DNA from: Delphinus delphis
Lineage: Eukaryota; Chordata; Mammalia; Artiodactyla; Delphinidae
NCBI RefSeq assembly: GCF_949987515.2
Contig: NC_082700.1
Span: 34,993,380-35,057,379 of the forward strand
Length of the DNA: 64,000 nucleotides
Reading direction: 5' to 3'
A program made the position numbers and the translations under genes. The notes below the pieces were generated by a model. It was not told the origin of the DNA, made no database searches, and was given only the letters and a program-made list of their open reading frames with translations. Positions 51,871 to 64,000 of the stretch are shown here, one piece after another (position 1 is the first letter of the stretch; the number at the start of each line of letters is the position of its first letter).

Positions 51871-52243
51871 GTGTAGTATATATATTCAATGGAATATTTT
51901 TCAGCCATAAAAATAAACGAAATTAGGTCATTTGTAGAGATGTGTATGGACCTAGAGACTGTCATGCATAGTGGAGTAAGTCAGAAAGAGAAAAACAAAT
52001 ATCGTATACTAACTCATATATGTGGAATCTAGAAAAATGGTACAGATGAACAAGTTTGCAGCAGAAATATAGACACAGAGGTAGAGGAAAAATATATGGA
52101 CACCGAGGGGGGAAGTGGGGGGAGGGGTGGTGGTGATGGGATGAATTGGGAGATTGGGATGGACATATATACACTCATATGTATAAAATAGATAACTGAT
52201 AAGAACCTGCTGTATAAGAAGTAAAAATAAATTAAAAATGAAA

Positions 52244-54350
52244 TAATGGCAGAAAGATTTCAAATTTTATGAAAAGTATAAACCCATAGATTCAATAATC
52301 TTAATGAATTCTAAACACAAGAAACATGAAAACTACCATAAGTCACATTTTAATCAAATTCTCAACGATAAATAGAACGATAAATAGAAAAAATGTCAGA
52401 GTTTCCAGAGAAAACACATGTTATGCAGAGAGGGATAAAAATAAGAATAATGGATCATTTTTCATTGAAAAAGATGCAAGTGATAGGTGGAACAACATCT
52501 TTTTAGCACTATAAAAAAACCCTGCCCATATGAAGTCCTTTATATACCCAAAATGTTTTTCAAAGTGAGAGTGATATTACAAACTTTTTCTGGCATAGAA
52601 TAGTTGCAACAATTCGTCAGCAGGAGACATGCTCTATAAGAAATTTTAAAGTCCTTCAGGCACAAGGAAAATGACACCAGTTGTCAGAAAGGAATGAAAA
52701 CCACCTGAAATGGTAACTACATGTGTAAACATTTAAGGTTATTCTTGATTATATAAATCTGGAACATTTGGAAGACAAATGGTGGTTAAACAAACAAACA
52801 AAAAACACTATAATTTGAGATTTTTATCACATGCATAAGATATACGCATGACTCCTACAGCATTAAGACTCAAGGGAAGAAATGAAAGCATTGTTTTTCA
52901 AGGTTCTTATACTAAATGTGAAGTGGTATATCATTTGAAGGTAGTCTCAGAAGTATGTTAGAAATCCTAAAGCAACCACTAAATTAACAAAACAATGATA
53001 AGTAGCTAGTAATACAACAAAAATTAAATGCTCTCATAAAAAATATTCAATTAATCTAAAAAAAAAGAAAACAGGAGCAAAGATGGGACAAATAGAAAAC
53101 GCACAGCACAATTATAATCTGAAACCTTACTATATCAAGAATTATATTAAAGTAGCAGCTCTATACATCCATAATTTAAAGACAAAGATTATCAACTTGT
53201 ATAAAAAGCCAGACCCAAGTATATTTTGCTTACAATAAATACTTTAAATATTTAAAAAATGATTAAAAAGAAAAAGATGGAAAAGATACATAGCATGCTA
53301 AGACTAAACAAAAGAAAGCTGAATGGATGTATCAATATTAGATAAAGTATATCTCAGAGAAAAGAATATAAATCTGATAAAGAGAACCTATAAAAAACCT
53401 AGAGCCAACATCATAATGTTGAAAGATTAAATGTGTTTCCTCTAAGATCTGGAACAAAATAAGGATGTCTTCTCTCACCACTTTTGTTCAACGTGGTATT
53501 GGAGATGCCAGTCAGTTCAATAGAAGAAAAAAAAAGAAATAAAAGGCATCTATATTGGAAAGGAAAAAAAAACTTTTTCATTTGTACAGGAATTGATCAT
53601 CTATATAGAAATAAACAATATGGTTTTTGTTTGCAGACAGAATTGTTTATTAGAAAAAAATTATGGAATCTATAAAAAAGAGTTTTTCACAATGCAGGAT
53701 ATAGAATCAATATACAATATTCAATTGTATTTTTATATACCATCAAGGAACAATTAGTAATTGAAATTACAAAAATAATGTATTCATAGTAACATCAATA
53801 AAGTATGAAATACTTATGAATACCTATGACAAAAGATGTGAAAAACTCATAAGCTCAAAACAATAAAATCAGGCTGATAGTAATTAAAGACCTAAATAAT
53901 GGAAAGATATATTATGTTCATGGGTCAGAAAACTTACTATTATTGAGATGTCAGTTCTTCCCAAACTGATCTATTGATAGTACACATCCCCCAAGAAAAT
54001 ATATGTATGCTTTTTTTTTGTACAAATTGACAGGCTTATTCTAAAATCCATTAAAAAATTCAAAGGAACTAGAAAGAGACAAAACAACTTTGAGAAAAGC
54101 TAAGAAATTTGAGTACTAACATTTACTGATTCCAGATGTATTATGAAGCTACTTTAATCAAAATAGTGTGCTATCAAGGTCACAATATATAGATTAATGG
54201 GAAATAGGTAAAACATTTTTACAATAGCCATATTGAGTAATACTTTATGCCATAAAAAAGGAATAAACCACTGGTCATTGAATACTTATGACTGAATGAA
54301 AAAATATGTTATGATGAGTCAAAGAAACTCAACTGTATGGTATATTTCTT
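52244..54350 (+). repeat. Older L1M/HAL1-type relic, plus orientation
   Basis: 'cccatagattcaataatcttaatgaa' and 'aagtccttcaggcacaaggaaaatgacacc' match the ORF1 end of older L1/HAL1. LRSGTK and LLSPLLFNVVLE-like codons near 53440-53510 are reverse transcriptase. The younger L1 at 48.5-52.2 kb lies immediately upstream and may have inserted into this element. Confidence 0.6.
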
Positions 54351-54588
54351 TTTAACATTTAAGTACTATAAGTCAGATAAACATCCATTTTGTTGATTAT
54401 TCATATTTTGAATAGAAATTTGCTTCTAATTTGCCTTGAATCATGTATTGAAGTAACACATCTCTTGAATTTGATACATGGTTCAAGGAATCATCTATTG
54501 ATATTTGCCTTGCAGAACATGATAATGAAATATTCACATTAAGTTTTTTGCTGTCTTCTTCTTAGCAGCAGATGAGAAGCCTGAATAA

Positions 54589-54799
54589 TTTTTGTTTGTT
54601 TGTTTGTTTGCGGTACGCGGGCCTCTCACTGTTGTGGCCTCTCCTGTTGCGGAGCACAGGCTCCGGACGCGTAGGCTCAGCGGCCATGGCTCACGGGCCT
54701 AGCCGCTCCACGGCATGTGGGATCCTCCCTGACCGGGGCACGAATTCGCATCCCCTGCATCGGCAGGCAGACTCTCAACTACTGCGCCACCAGGGAAGC
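54589..54799 (-). mobile_element. Short CHR-type SINE, minus strand, in KLHL1 intron 1
   Basis: The reversed tail is (GTTT)n instead of pure T. The body runs GCGGTACGCGGGCC to GGGAAGCCC at 54799. Flanks GAGAAGCCTGAATAATTTT and GAGAAACATGAATAGTTTT form an imperfect target duplication. Confidence 0.9.
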
Positions 54800-55229
54800 C
54801 CAGAGAAACATGAATAGTTTTATACAAGCGTTTCTGCAAAGAAAGCTCAGAAGTTCTTGCTATGTGGCCACAAGGACTTTTATCTTGAGACAGTGGGAAC
54901 CATCTCCGTTGTTAATACTAGAGGAACAGCAGTACAATTCACAGCTTTACCTTAAGGACACAGAAAGGAAATGCTATGCTGTTCTCATCTCTGATTCTTC
55001 TTTGTATTTTACCAGATGGTTTGGAAGCACCACTAAACATATTCTCCCACAGAGAAAAGAGAGCTCATTCTTCACTTTATTTCTTGTCCTAACATATATA
55101 AAATATTTACCTGTAATTATTCTCCTTAATAATGGCCTGTGACTTTTAAATATATTTCTTATTAGAAGAATACTTTTTCAATTGTAAAATTAAATATGTA
55201 TTATTAAAGAGCCTATCAAAGAGCACAAC

Positions 55230-55330
55230 TTAAAATTATTTCTTTTTTTTAAATTGAAGTGTAGTTGATTTACAATGTTGTGTCAACTTCTGCTCTACAG
55301 CAAAGTGATTCACTTATACACACACACATG

Positions 55331-55363
<33 letters not shown>

Positions 55364-56940
55364 TCTTTTTTATATTCTTTTCACTATGATTTATCACAGG
55401 ATATTGAATATAGTTCCCTGTGTTATAGAGTAGGACCTTGTTGTTTATCCATTCTATATATAATAGTTTGCATGTGCTAACCCCAAACTCCCACTCAATC
55501 CCTCCCCTACCCATCTCCCCCTTGGCAACCACAAGTTGTTCTCTATGTCTGTGAGTCTGTTTCTGTTTCATAGATAGTTTCATTTGTGTCATATTTTAGA
55601 TTCCACATATAAGTGGTATCATATGATATTTGTCTTTCTCTTTCTGACTTACTTCACTTAGTATGATAATCTCTACTTACATCCCATGCTGCTGCAAGTG
55701 GCATTATTTCATTCTTTTTTATGGCTGAGTAATATTCCATTGTATATATCTACCACACCTTTATCAATTCCTCTCTCAATGGACATCTAGGTTGTTTCCA
55801 TATCTTGGCTATTGTGAATGATGGTGCTATGAACATAGGGGTGCATGTATCTTTTTGAATTATAAGTTTGTCTGGATATAAGCCCAATAGTGTGATTGCT
55901 GGATCATATGGTGGCTCTATTTTTAGTTTTGTGGGGAACCTCCATACTGTTTTCCATAGTGGCTACACCAAGTTATATTCCCACCAACAGTGTACAAGTG
56001 TTCCCTTTTCTCCACTCCCTCTCCAGCATTTGTTATTTGTATATTTTTAATCATAACCATTCTGACTGGCGTGAGGTGATACATCATTGTAATTTTGATT
56101 TGCATTTCTCTAATAATTACTGATGTTAAGCATATTTTCACATGTCTTTTGGCCATCTGTATTTCTTTTTTTGGAGAAATGTCTATTTAGATCTTCTACC
56201 CATTATTCAATTGCACTGTTTTTTTTTGTTGTTGAGTTGTGTGTTTGTATATTTTGGAAATTAAGCCCTTGTCAGTTACATGGTTTGCAAATATTTTCTC
56301 CCAGTCTGTAGGTTGTCTTTTTGTTTCTTTTATGGTTTCCTTTGCTGTGCAAACACTTGTAATTTTGATTAAGTCCCATTTGTTTATTTTTGTTTTTATT
56401 TCTATTGCCTTAGGACACTGACCTAATAAAACATTAGTACAATTTCAGAGAATATTTTGTCCATGATCTCTTCTGTGTTCTCTTCCATGTTTTCTTTTAT
56501 GGTGTCGTGTCTTATGTTTAAGTCTTTAAGCTATTTCAAGTTTATTTTTGTGTATAGTGTGAGGGTGTGTTCGAACTTCATTGATTTACATGCGGCTGTG
56601 TAACTTTTCTGACACCACTTGATGAAGAGACTATCTTTTTACCATTGTATATTCTTGCCTTCTTTTTCAAAGATTAATTGACCACAGATGTGTGGGCTTA
56701 TTTCTGGGCTTTCTATTCTGTACCATTGATTCATATGTCTGTTTTTGTGCCAATACCTTACCATATAGATTACTGTAGCTTTGTAGTAATGTCGGAAGTC
56801 TAGGAGGTTATGCCTTCTGCTTTGTTCTTTTTCCTCAGGCTTGCTTTGGCAATTCTGGGTCTTTTATTGTTCCATGTAAATTTTAGGATTATTTGTTCTA
56901 GTTCTGTGAAAAATGTCATGGGTAGTTTAAAATTATTTCT
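55230..56940 (-). mobile_element. 5'-truncated L1 with perfect 14-bp target duplication, minus strand
   Basis: TTAAAATTATTTCT occurs at 55230-55243 and 56927-56940. Between them lies reversed L1: a T-run, the 3' UTR with an expanded CA/TA tract at 55319-55364, then ORF2 C-terminus up to the truncation. No long open frame survives, so it is older than the 30.8-kb and 59.8-kb copies despite the clean duplication. Confidence 0.93.
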
Positions 56941-57609
56941 GAATGTAATTTTTTCTTTCTTAAAATTGACACATCTGTTTGAAATCTTATCTAAAGTTGA
57001 AGACTCACTTGTATCTGTTCTTACTCCTATATTTTCACATTATTTTATTTGCCTTATACCAAATTTTCTCCAAGTATGGTAAACATTTGGATTCTTATTC
57101 ATGAATGAACTCCAGAAAAAATTTTGGCCTTTATAATGCTACACACTGAAAATATGTATGATCTATAAATACTGATAATTTTGTACAGCATGTATTTCTC
57201 TAAATTAATATTGTTTGCCTTATTCTAATATGTTGACACCCACAGTTTCATGTTACAGTGGGAAGAAAACTGAATATGGCATTTGAAAACTTAAGTTCTA
57301 GAGTAAACTATAGGAAAATGTCACCATTGTCACTTAAATTGCTGCTTATCTCAGTTTTTCATTGGAATATGATTAGAGAGGGCAAGAAATACATTATATC
57401 TAAAGTCATCTAGCCTCTCTTCCATAAGACAACAGATCTTAACCTATAGTTGACTCAGCTTGACCCCTAGCAGCAGTGTCAATTAGGCTGCCCTTAAGAT
57501 ATAAATTAATCTCTATTTTGAACACTTAAGGTATATACTCTGAGCCAAATGTACCTTAAGAAGAAACTAAATAGTCTCTCACTCAATGAAGACTATTTTG
57601 AATTAGTTA

Positions 57610-58650
57610 TTCTTTTCCAGATGATATGCCAGCTTCTTGATATACAAAGATGTATAGAAAACTCCTTTTTTCCACAGAGTAAAAACTAGTAATAAAAAAT
57701 TAACAGATAAGTAATTATAGAAATTTAACTAGTGCTATACTAAATATATATATTAAAAAGGATTTTTAAAGGTACAGAAAAAGAAAGCTTCAAAAGGGTT
57801 TTAATATAAGTTCAGACCAGCATCAGTGTGTACAATTGTTAATTAGAAGAAAAAATATCAAGTAAATTAGCATGACTATGCCTGAGTAGACTGGTCAGGT
57901 GATCTGACCAGAGCTATAGACCATGACCAGACAGCCAGAATTCTTCTAGATTATATTAAAAATTTTGGATTTAACTTATGGTGACTTTGAAGCAATGAAT
58001 CTAGCTGACAAGATTCAAACTTTAGAAAATTTTTCTGTTACAGTATGTAAGATGGATTAGAGAAAAGGTGGATGAAACTAAAAATAGATAGCCATCTTAA
58101 AAGGCTAAAACAGTAGTTCTACTGAAGAACTATTACTAAGAAAAGGGGCAGAAGGAAAAGAAAGCACATGGAAAATAAAATGTCACAATTGTCCATTAAT
58201 TGAAGTTTTAATTGTAAAAGAGAGAGAGGCAAGAAGATTCCTACAATTCTGGGTGGGCAAATGAATGGATTTTTTTGTTGTTGTTCTACAAAGTGGACAA
58301 TGCAGGAAACTAGAGGGAAGAAAATAATTTTTGTTTTGAACAATCTGAGTCCAATAAGTAGCTGACATAAATATTTTAATTATTTTTTAGTCCTTTTGGA
58401 AGAGTTGTAGTGAGGTAAAGGAATTATAGGAATTAAAATTTAGAAAATTCTAGTTGAAGAATATGTTGGGACTTCAGATGTCACATGAAGCATAGACCTG
58501 GATAGTGACAACATGAAATATGTGGCCATGAGAATAATTTAGTAATTTGGATGAAGATGTGGAATTCAAGGCAGGAGCTACATTGCTTGATGAATCATCT
58601 ATGGAAGACTGAATATGTCCAGGAATAAAGTTAGATTTGAGGGATCTCAA
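57610..58650 (-). repeat. L2 LINE, about 1 kb, minus orientation
   Basis: 'taacagataagtaattatagaaa' followed by 'ttggatttaacttatggtgactttgaagcaatg' follows the reversed L2 order. Diverged, so the borders are approximate. Confidence 0.5.
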
Positions 58651-58759
58651 TGTTATCAATGAATAGAGGGCATAAGAAAATCAGTATGAGGTATATTAAT
58701 GGAAACAACTCACTTGAGTCTATATATATCAATAAATCATTTTTGGTGAAACATTAATA

Positions 58760-59125
58760 TTGTAATTGTTTAATTTATTGATAAATTTATGGGTATATAC
58801 ATTACATGTAAAATTTAGATATAAACTTTAATTTATAGATAAATTAACTAATTTATATATTTACATATAAATGTATATGTAATATGTATATAACTTAATA
58901 TATATAATATATTATATAATATATTATATAATATAATTATATGATATAATATATTAACATAATATAATATACAATATGTATATAAATTAACTAATTTATA
59001 CATTTATATACATATATACATATATATACATTTATACATTTATATATAAATTAGTACATTTATATAAAAATATATATGGCCATATATAATATACAATAAA
59101 ATTTATAAATGATCATATATAAATG
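58760..59125. repeat. AT-rich low-complexity block
   Basis: Almost entirely A and T, with repeated ATATAATATATTATATAA and ATTTATACATTTATAT motifs and many short self-complementary stretches. Confidence 0.9.
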
Positions 59126-59785
59126 GACAAATACTAAAATGTTTCTTTTTTAATTTATTAATTTAAGGTGGTAAATAACTTCTCCAAAGAGTAAATTGTA
59201 AAAAAACTAAAATAACTTTTCCAACAATGCTTCTGAAATACCCAACACATTATTTCATTTGAGAGAAAAGCTATTGGAACCAAAGAGATAATACCAAATG
59301 CTTGGGCTTCCAGGACTTTAAAACTACTTCAAAAGTTTTTCAGTATTCACACAGATGCCTATAATTTTCTAGGCTAAATTCAATGAATAAAAATTCTATG
59401 TTGAGTTTTTAATGAATAAAAATAATTCCTACATTCTTTAGAAAAACGAAGTTATGAGCAGTTTTATATTTCACAAAGCTTTATCCAATATTCTACGAGG
59501 TGGGAGAATTGCATTGCTCTAGGAATCAGCACAAAGAGACGAGTACCAGAGTGAGCTGATGCAATATCAACAACCTATACACATAACGATGTCAAAGTAA
59601 TACAATCACTTCTGAAAAATCAATAATTGCCACAATCTCAAGAAGCATCCTTATTAATATTTCTTATTGACTAAAATTATCTCACAGTATGATGTTAAAT
59701 ATAACTCCTCTTTTTTAATATTATATTTTATTTAAAAGTGCAGATACAATTAATTTAGTGTATGAAAGTAAATTGGCAATTATTT

Positions 59786-62700
59786 TGGACTTTGCTTTCT
59801 TTTTTTTTTTAACATCTTTATTGGGGTATAATTGCTTTACAATGGTGTGTTAGTTTCTGCTTTATAACAAAGTGAATCAGTTATACATAAACATATGTTC
59901 CCATATGTCTTCCCTCTTGTGTCTCCCTCCCTCCCACCCTCCCTATCCCACCCCTCCAGGCTGTCACAAAGCACCGAGCCAATATCCCTGTGCCATGCGG
60001 CTGCTTCCCACTAGCTATCTACCTTACTACGTTTGTTAGTGTGTATATGTCCATGACTCTCTCTCGCCCTGTCACAGCTCACCCTTTCCCCTCCCCATAA
60101 CCTCAAGTCCGTTCTCTAGTAGGTCTGCATCTTTATTCCTGCCTTACCCCTAGGTTCTTCATGACATTTTTTTTCTTAAATTCCATATATATGTGTTAGC
60201 ATACGGTATTTGTCTTTTTCTTTCTGACTTACTTCACTCTGTATGACAGACTCTAGGTCTATCCACCTCATTACAAATAGCTCAATTTCATTTCTTTTTA
60301 TGGCTGAGTAATATTCCATTGTATATATGTGCCACATCTTCTTTATCCATTCATCCGATGATGGGCACTTAGGTTGTTTCCATCTCCGGGCTATTGTAAA
60401 TAGAGCTGCAATGAACATTTTGGTACATGACTATTTTTGAATTTTGGTTTTCTCAGGGTATATGCCCAGTAGTGGGATTGCTGGATCATATGGTAGTTCT
60501 ATTTGTAGTTTTTTAAGGAACCTCCAAACTGTTCTCCATAGTGGCTGAACCAATTCACATTCCCAGCAGCAGTGCAAGAGTGTTCCCTTTTCTCCACACC
60601 CTCTCCAGCATTTATTGTTTCTAGATTTTTTGATGATGGCCATTCTGACTGGTGTGAGATGATATCTCATTGTAGTTTTGATTTGCATTTCTCTAATGAT
60701 TAGTGATGTTGAGCATTCTTTCATGTGTTTGTTGGCAGTCTGTATATCTTCTTTGGGGAAATGTCTATTTAGGTCTTCTGCCCATTTTTGGATTGGGTTG
60801 TTTGTTTTTTTGTTATTGAGCTGCTTGTAAATTTTGGAGATTAATCCTTTGTCAGTTGCTTCATTTGCAAATATTTTCTCCCATTCTGAGGGTTGTCTTT
60901 TGGTCTTGTTTATGGTTTCCTTTGCTGTGCAAAAGCTTTTAACTTTCACTACATCCCATTTGTTTATTTTTGTTTTTATTTCCATTACTCTAGGAGGGTC
61001 AGAAAGGATCTTGCTGTGATTTATGCCATAGAGTGTTCTGCCTATGTTTTCCTCTAAGAGTTTGATCATTTCTGGCCTTACATTTAGGTCTTTAATCCAT
61101 TTTGAGCTTACTTTTGTGTATGGTGTTAGAGAGTGATCTAATCTCATACTTTTACATGTATGTGTCCAGTTTTCCCAGCACCACTTATTGAAGAGGCTGT
61201 CCTTTCTCCACTGTACATTCCTGCCACCTTTATCAAAGATAAGGTGTCCATATGTGCGTGGGTTTATCTCTGGGCTTTCTATCCTGTTCCATTGATCTAT
61301 CTTTCTGTTTTTGTGCCAGTACCATACTGTCTTGATTACTGTAGCTTTGTAGTATAGCCTGAAGTCAGGGAGCCTGTTTCCTCCAGCTCCTTTATTCGTT
61401 CTCAAGATTACTTTGGCTATTCGGGGTCTTTTGTGTTTCCATACAAATTGTGAAATTTTTTATTCTAGTTCTGTGAAAAATGCCAGTGGTAGTTTGATAG
61501 GGATTGCATTGAATCTATAGATTGCTTTGGGTAGTAGAGTCATTTTCACAATGTTGATTCTTCCAATCCAAGAACATGGTATATCTCTCCATCTATCTGT
61601 ATCATCTTTAATTTCTTTCATCAGCGTCTTATAATTTTCTGCATACAGGTCTTTTGTCTCCTTAGGTAGGTTTATTCCTAGATATTTTATTCTTTTTGTT
61701 GCAATGGTAAATGGGAGTGTTTTCTTGATTTCACTTTCAGATTTTTCATCATTAGTATATAGGAATGCCAGAGATTTCTGTGCATTAATTTTGTATCCTG
61801 CCACTTTACCAAATTCATTGATTAGCTCTAGTAGTTTTCTGGTAGCATCTTTAGGATTCTCTATGTGTAGGACCATGTCATCTGCAAACAGTGACAGCTT
61901 TACTTCTTCTTTTCCGATTTGGATTCCTTTTATTTCCTTTTCTTCTCTGATTGCTGTAGCTAAAACTTCCAAAACTATGTTGAATAAGAGTGGTGACAGT
62001 GGGAAACCTTGTGTTTTTCCTGATCTTAGTGGAAATGCTTTCAGTTTTTCACCACTGAGGATAATGTTGGCTGTGGGCTTGTCATATATGACCTTTATTA
62101 TGTTGAGGAAAGTTCCCTCTATGCCTACTTTCTGCAGGGTTTTTATCACAAATGGATGTTGAATTTTGTCAAAAGCTTTCTCTGCATCTATTGAGATGAT
62201 CATATGGTTTTTCTCCTTCAATTTGTTAATATGGTTTATCACATTGATAGATTTGCATATATTGAAGAATCCTTGAATTTCTGGAATAATCCCACTTGAT
62301 CATGATGTATGATCCTTTTAATGTGCTGTTGGATTCTGTTTGCTAGTATTTTGTTGAGGATTTTTGCATCTATGTTCATCAGTGATATTGGCTTGTAGTT
62401 TTCTTTCTTTGTGACATCCTTGTCTGGTTTTGGTATCAAGGTGATGGTGGCCTCGTAGAAGGAATTTGGGAGTGTTCCTTCCTCTGCTATATTTTGGAAG
62501 AGTTTGAGAAGGATAGGTGTTAGCTCTTCTCTAAATGTTTGATAGAATTCGCCTGTGAAGCCATCTGGTCCTGGGCTTTTGTTTGTTGGAAGATTTTTAA
62601 TCACAGTTTCAATTTCAGTGCTTGTGATTGGTCTGTTCATATTTTCTATTTATTCCTGATTCAGTCTTGGCAGGTTGTGAATTTCTAAGAATTTGTCCAT

Positions 62701-63572
62701 TTCTTCCAGATTGTCCATTTTATTGGCATAGAGTTGCTTGTAGTAATCTCTCATGATCTTTTTTATTTCTGCAGTGTCAGTTGTTACCTCTCCTTTTTCA
62801 TTTCTAATTCTATTGATTTGGGTCTTCTCCCTTTTTTTCTTGATGAGTCTGGCTAGTGGTTTATCTATTTTGTTTATCTTCTCAAAGAACCAGATTTTAG
62901 TTTTATTGATCTTTGCTATTGTTTCCTTCATTTATTTTTCATTTATTTCTGATCTGATTTTTATGATTTCTTTCCTTCTGCTAGCTTTGGGTTTTTTTTT
63001 TTTTTTTCTTCTTTCTCTAATTGCTTGAGGTGCAAGGTTAGGTTGTTTATTCGAGATGTTTCCTGCTTCCTAAGGTGGGCTTGTATTGCTATAAACTTCC
63101 CCCTTAGAACTGCTTTTGCTGCATCCCATAGGTTTTGGGTCGTTGTGTCTCCATTGTCATTTGTTTCTAGGTATTTTTTTATTTCCCCTTTGATTTCTTC
63201 AGTGATCACTTCATTATTAAGTAGTGTATTGTTTAGCCACCATGTGTTTGTATTTTTTACAGATCTTTTCCTGTAATTGATATCTACTCTCATGGCTTTG
63301 TGGTCAGAAAAGATACTTAATACAATTTCAATTTTCTTAAATTTACCAAGGCTTGATTTGTGACCCAAGATATGATCTATCCTGGAGAATGTTCCATGAG
63401 CACTTGAGAAAAATGTGTATTCTGTTGTTTTTGGATGGAGTGTCCTATAAATATCAATTAAGTCCATCGTGTTTAATGTATCATTTAAAGCTTGTGTTTC
63501 CTTATTTATTTTCACTTTGGATGATCTGTCCATGGGTGAAAGTGGGGTGTTTAAGTCTGGACTTTTCTTTCT
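59786..63572 (-). mobile_element. 3.75-kb 5'-truncated L1, minus strand
   Basis: The target duplication TGGACTTTGCTTTCT (59786-59800) reappears at 63558-63572 with one mismatch. The reversed poly-A, 3' UTR (AACATCTTTATTGGGGTATAA) and ORF2 back to the endonuclease follow. Same subfamily as the 30.8-kb copy, which it closely resembles. Antisense to KLHL1. Confidence 0.95.
60176..63533 (-). pseudogene. L1 ORF2 pseudogene (endonuclease C-terminus, RT, cysteine domain)
   Basis: Reading on the minus strand: endonuclease end with SRIDH and FSDHKAM, the linker, [32 protein letters not shown], and the C-terminal cysteine motif. Breaks: a frameshift in the A-run at about 62990-63008; stops at 62932-62934, 62650-62652, 61460-61462 and 60431-60433; and a one-base loss near 62290. 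All catalytic RT residues that I can place are kept, so it was inactivated by few changes. Confidence 0.93.
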
Positions 63573-63799
63573 TTAGATAGAGAAACTTTGACAGTTAAAA
63601 ATTTAGAAGGAAGGAAGGATGCTGCACCTGAAAATACAATTCCTTGAAATTATAATTATGGAAACTTTATGATGAAATAGGTTAATCTTTTTCAAATAAC
63701 AAATATATCTGAAGTAGAAATTATATCATAATTCTCAAGTCACTATTAAACAAGTAAATGGCTTAAGTTTATATACTTGTGATATACAGGTTAGAAATA

Positions 63800-64000
63800 A
63801 TCAGAAATATTTTAGTGCTGGTGGGAATATAATTTGCTGTATTTTTTGGTGGGGTAGAGAGCAATGGGACAAAATTTTTAGTGACAAAAACATAAAAGCC
63901 TTTTTTTCAGTAATACAAATTTTGAGAATATATCCTTCAGAAATAAAAGAACTAGAAGTTAAGGAAGACCCATATCGCATACTTGCTCATTGATAGAAAA
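63800..64000 (+). repeat. Old L1 ORF2 relic running off the right edge
   Basis: GTGCTGGTGGGAATATAATTTG and GAGAATATATCCTTCAGAAAT resemble the ORF2 3' part of older L1 families. Diverged. Confidence 0.45.

Larger units (their letters stand above)
48517..52243 (+). mobile_element. L1 copy, 5' UTR end through 3' UTR, with internal ORF2 deletion
   Basis: Runs from the end of the 5' UTR (CCACCAGAGCAACACCC) through ORF1 (about 48690-49590), ORF2 (start 49652) and the 3' UTR to an A-rich end near 52243. ORF2 has the N-terminal endonuclease residues (LNVNGLN, QETH) but jumps at about 49935 straight to the reverse transcriptase palm ([10 protein letters not shown]). FADDM is retained at about 50319. 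Frameshifts and stops are scattered through ORF1 and ORF2. Inactive. Sense orientation with KLHL1. Confidence 0.92.
41298..64000 (+). other. KLHL1: KLHL1 intron 1 (5' part, runs off the window)
   Basis: No further KLHL1 coding sequence was seen. 41310-44640 holds no recognisable gene and is AT-rich, apart from a short tandem motif at 42930-43010. 46960-47630, 47860-48510, 56945-57605 and 59126-59785 likewise show nothing I can name. The remainder is accounted for by the repeats listed separately. A long first intron fits the large size of KLHL1 in other mammals. Confidence 0.85.

Overview
This is mammalian nuclear DNA, very probably from a cetacean (a toothed whale or dolphin is my guess). 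It carries nine tRNA-derived SINEs with the CHR-type head (GGCTTCCCTGGTGGC followed by a pol III A box and B box), in both short and long forms, together with cetartiodactyl-type L1 elements and one ruminant/cetacean-type mariner MITE. The rest is AT-rich, gene-poor sequence full of microsatellites and decayed L2/MIR. No bacterial, phage, CRISPR or plasmid features were seen.

Only one gene is supported: the first coding exon of KLHL1 (Kelch-like 1) on the + strand at 40795-41297. It sits in a CpG island of roughly 39.96-41.31 kb with a leader that lacks any ATG. Everything right of 41298 is the start of KLHL1 intron 1. Everything left of about 39.9 kb is upstream intergenic sequence. The BTB, BACK and Kelch exons are outside the window. 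In human and mouse an antisense RNA (ATXN8OS/KLHL1-AS, the SCA8 locus) is known to start near this exon and run the other way. The sequence alone does not show whether it exists here.

Layout. 0-12.9 kb: microsatellites, L2/MIR relics and one short CHR SINE. 12.9-30.8 kb: five more CHR SINEs (two long, two short full-length, one short truncated), an MLT1-type LTR relic, L2 fragments and an L1 3' fragment. 30.8-32.3 kb: a young 5'-truncated L1 whose ORF2 C-terminus is intact. 33.2-39.9 kb: L2, one CHR SINE, a CA repeat, a pyrimidine tract and unannotated upstream sequence. 39.9-41.3 kb: CpG island, leader and exon 1. 41.3-64 kb (intron 1): about 1 kb of L2, MIR, a mariner MITE hairpin, two CHR SINEs, three substantial L1 copies (48.5-52.2 plus, 55.2-56.9 minus, 59.8-63.6 minus), older L1 relics, an inverted L2 and an AT-rich low-complexity block.

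I found no new biological system. The points most worth checking are the inverted pair of very similar L1s flanking KLHL1 exon 1, the MITE hairpin of the kind that gives rise to the miR-2284/2285 family, the serine-coding TCC/TCT tract in exon 1, the paired splice-donor candidates, and the CRE-like palindrome at the island edge.
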